Source: Candidatus Barnesiella excrementigallinarum (GTDB lineage: Bacteria > Bacteroidota > Bacteroidia > Bacteroidales > Barnesiellaceae). From it: DNA of 64,000 nt. Positions within the stretch are counted from its first letter, which is position 1; every line of letters starts with the position of its first letter. Below the pieces are notes generated by a model. It searched no databases. It was not told the origin of the DNA and saw only the letters and a program-made list of their open reading frames with translations. Below are positions 63,828 through 64,000 of the stretch, in pieces. Made by a program: the position numbers and the translations under genes. Where the stretch lies: NCBI GenBank assembly GCA_019114445.1, contig DXFL01000006.1, positions 267,903 through 331,902 on the forward strand, in the 5' to 3' direction.

Positions 63828-64000
63828 CGTTATCCCCCATATCCAGTTGGGCGACCGCATTTCCATCGCCCGACTGCACAATGCATATCTTGCCCAAAAG
63901 GCAACATACAGATCCCAAACCCACACCCGTTTTACACCTTAATATATAAAGAGGCTGATAAGATTTTACAAATATTCACTTTTTGAATAAAAATTTTATA

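Noticed and set aside
1..64000. CRISPR arrays, insertion sequences and rRNA genes
   Set aside because: No regularly spaced repeats, transposase motifs or rRNA signatures were found on either strand.

Overview
The window is a stretch of a Bacteroidales chromosome, most likely a gut-type anaerobe of the Bacteroidaceae, Barnesiellaceae or Porphyromonadaceae; the species cannot be named from the sequence alone. The evidence is the recurring Bacteroidota promoter element TAnnTTTG upstream of many genes, two type IX secretion parts (PorQ and a PorE-like protein), a XusABC-type siderophore locus, DUF5723, DUF2023, DUF2027 and DUF4374 proteins, and a thrA / PGM-like homoserine kinase / thrC operon. 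No rRNA operon, CRISPR array, intact prophage or insertion sequence is visible. One tRNA gene (Ser, GGA) is present.

Layout: 1-6.3 kb, C-terminal part of an alpha-2-macroglobulin-like protein, then a lipoprotein and DUF5723 pair. 6.4-12 kb, a minus-strand housekeeping block (malate dehydrogenase, Sua5/YrdC protein, an unknown lipoprotein, tRNA-Ser, TatD nuclease, unknown protein, polyprenyl synthase). 12.1-20.5 kb, a plus-strand core block (porQ-cmk-ispH, pfkA, RelA/SpoT, 7TM-HD phosphodiesterase). 20.6-22.8 kb, an AT-rich type II restriction-modification island. 22.9-25 kb, an orphan terminase-like gene. 25.1-30 kb, thioredoxin, exonuclease, the mtnN-luxS pair, flavodoxin with DUF2023, and an aminotransferase. 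30.2-31.3 kb, two small unknown proteins. 31.6-36.8 kb, a xusABC-like iron-siderophore locus. 36.9-41.6 kb, an MsbA-like ABC exporter divergent from a three-gene glycosyltransfer operon. 41.6-44.8 kb, a gene remnant and a large outer-membrane beta-barrel protein. 44.9-57.1 kb, DUF2027-Smr, queA, PorE-like OmpA protein, a glucosaminidase/LysM protein, cdd, dnaX, an Lrp regulator facing metY, mntP-apbE and a small membrane protein. 57.1-64 kb, type I asparaginase and the complete threonine operon.

The strongest systems are the last and the iron locus. The threonine operon is preceded by a 28-residue, threonine-rich leader peptide not longer than 90 bases, a candidate attenuator, and a second promoter-like element between attenuator and thrA. 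In the iron locus, promoter placement argues that the receptor starts at a GTG, and an intrinsic terminator separates the lipoprotein gene from the inner-membrane PepSY gene. Several start codons were moved downstream from the longest open frame because a promoter element or signal peptide shows the longer frame cannot be the real protein.
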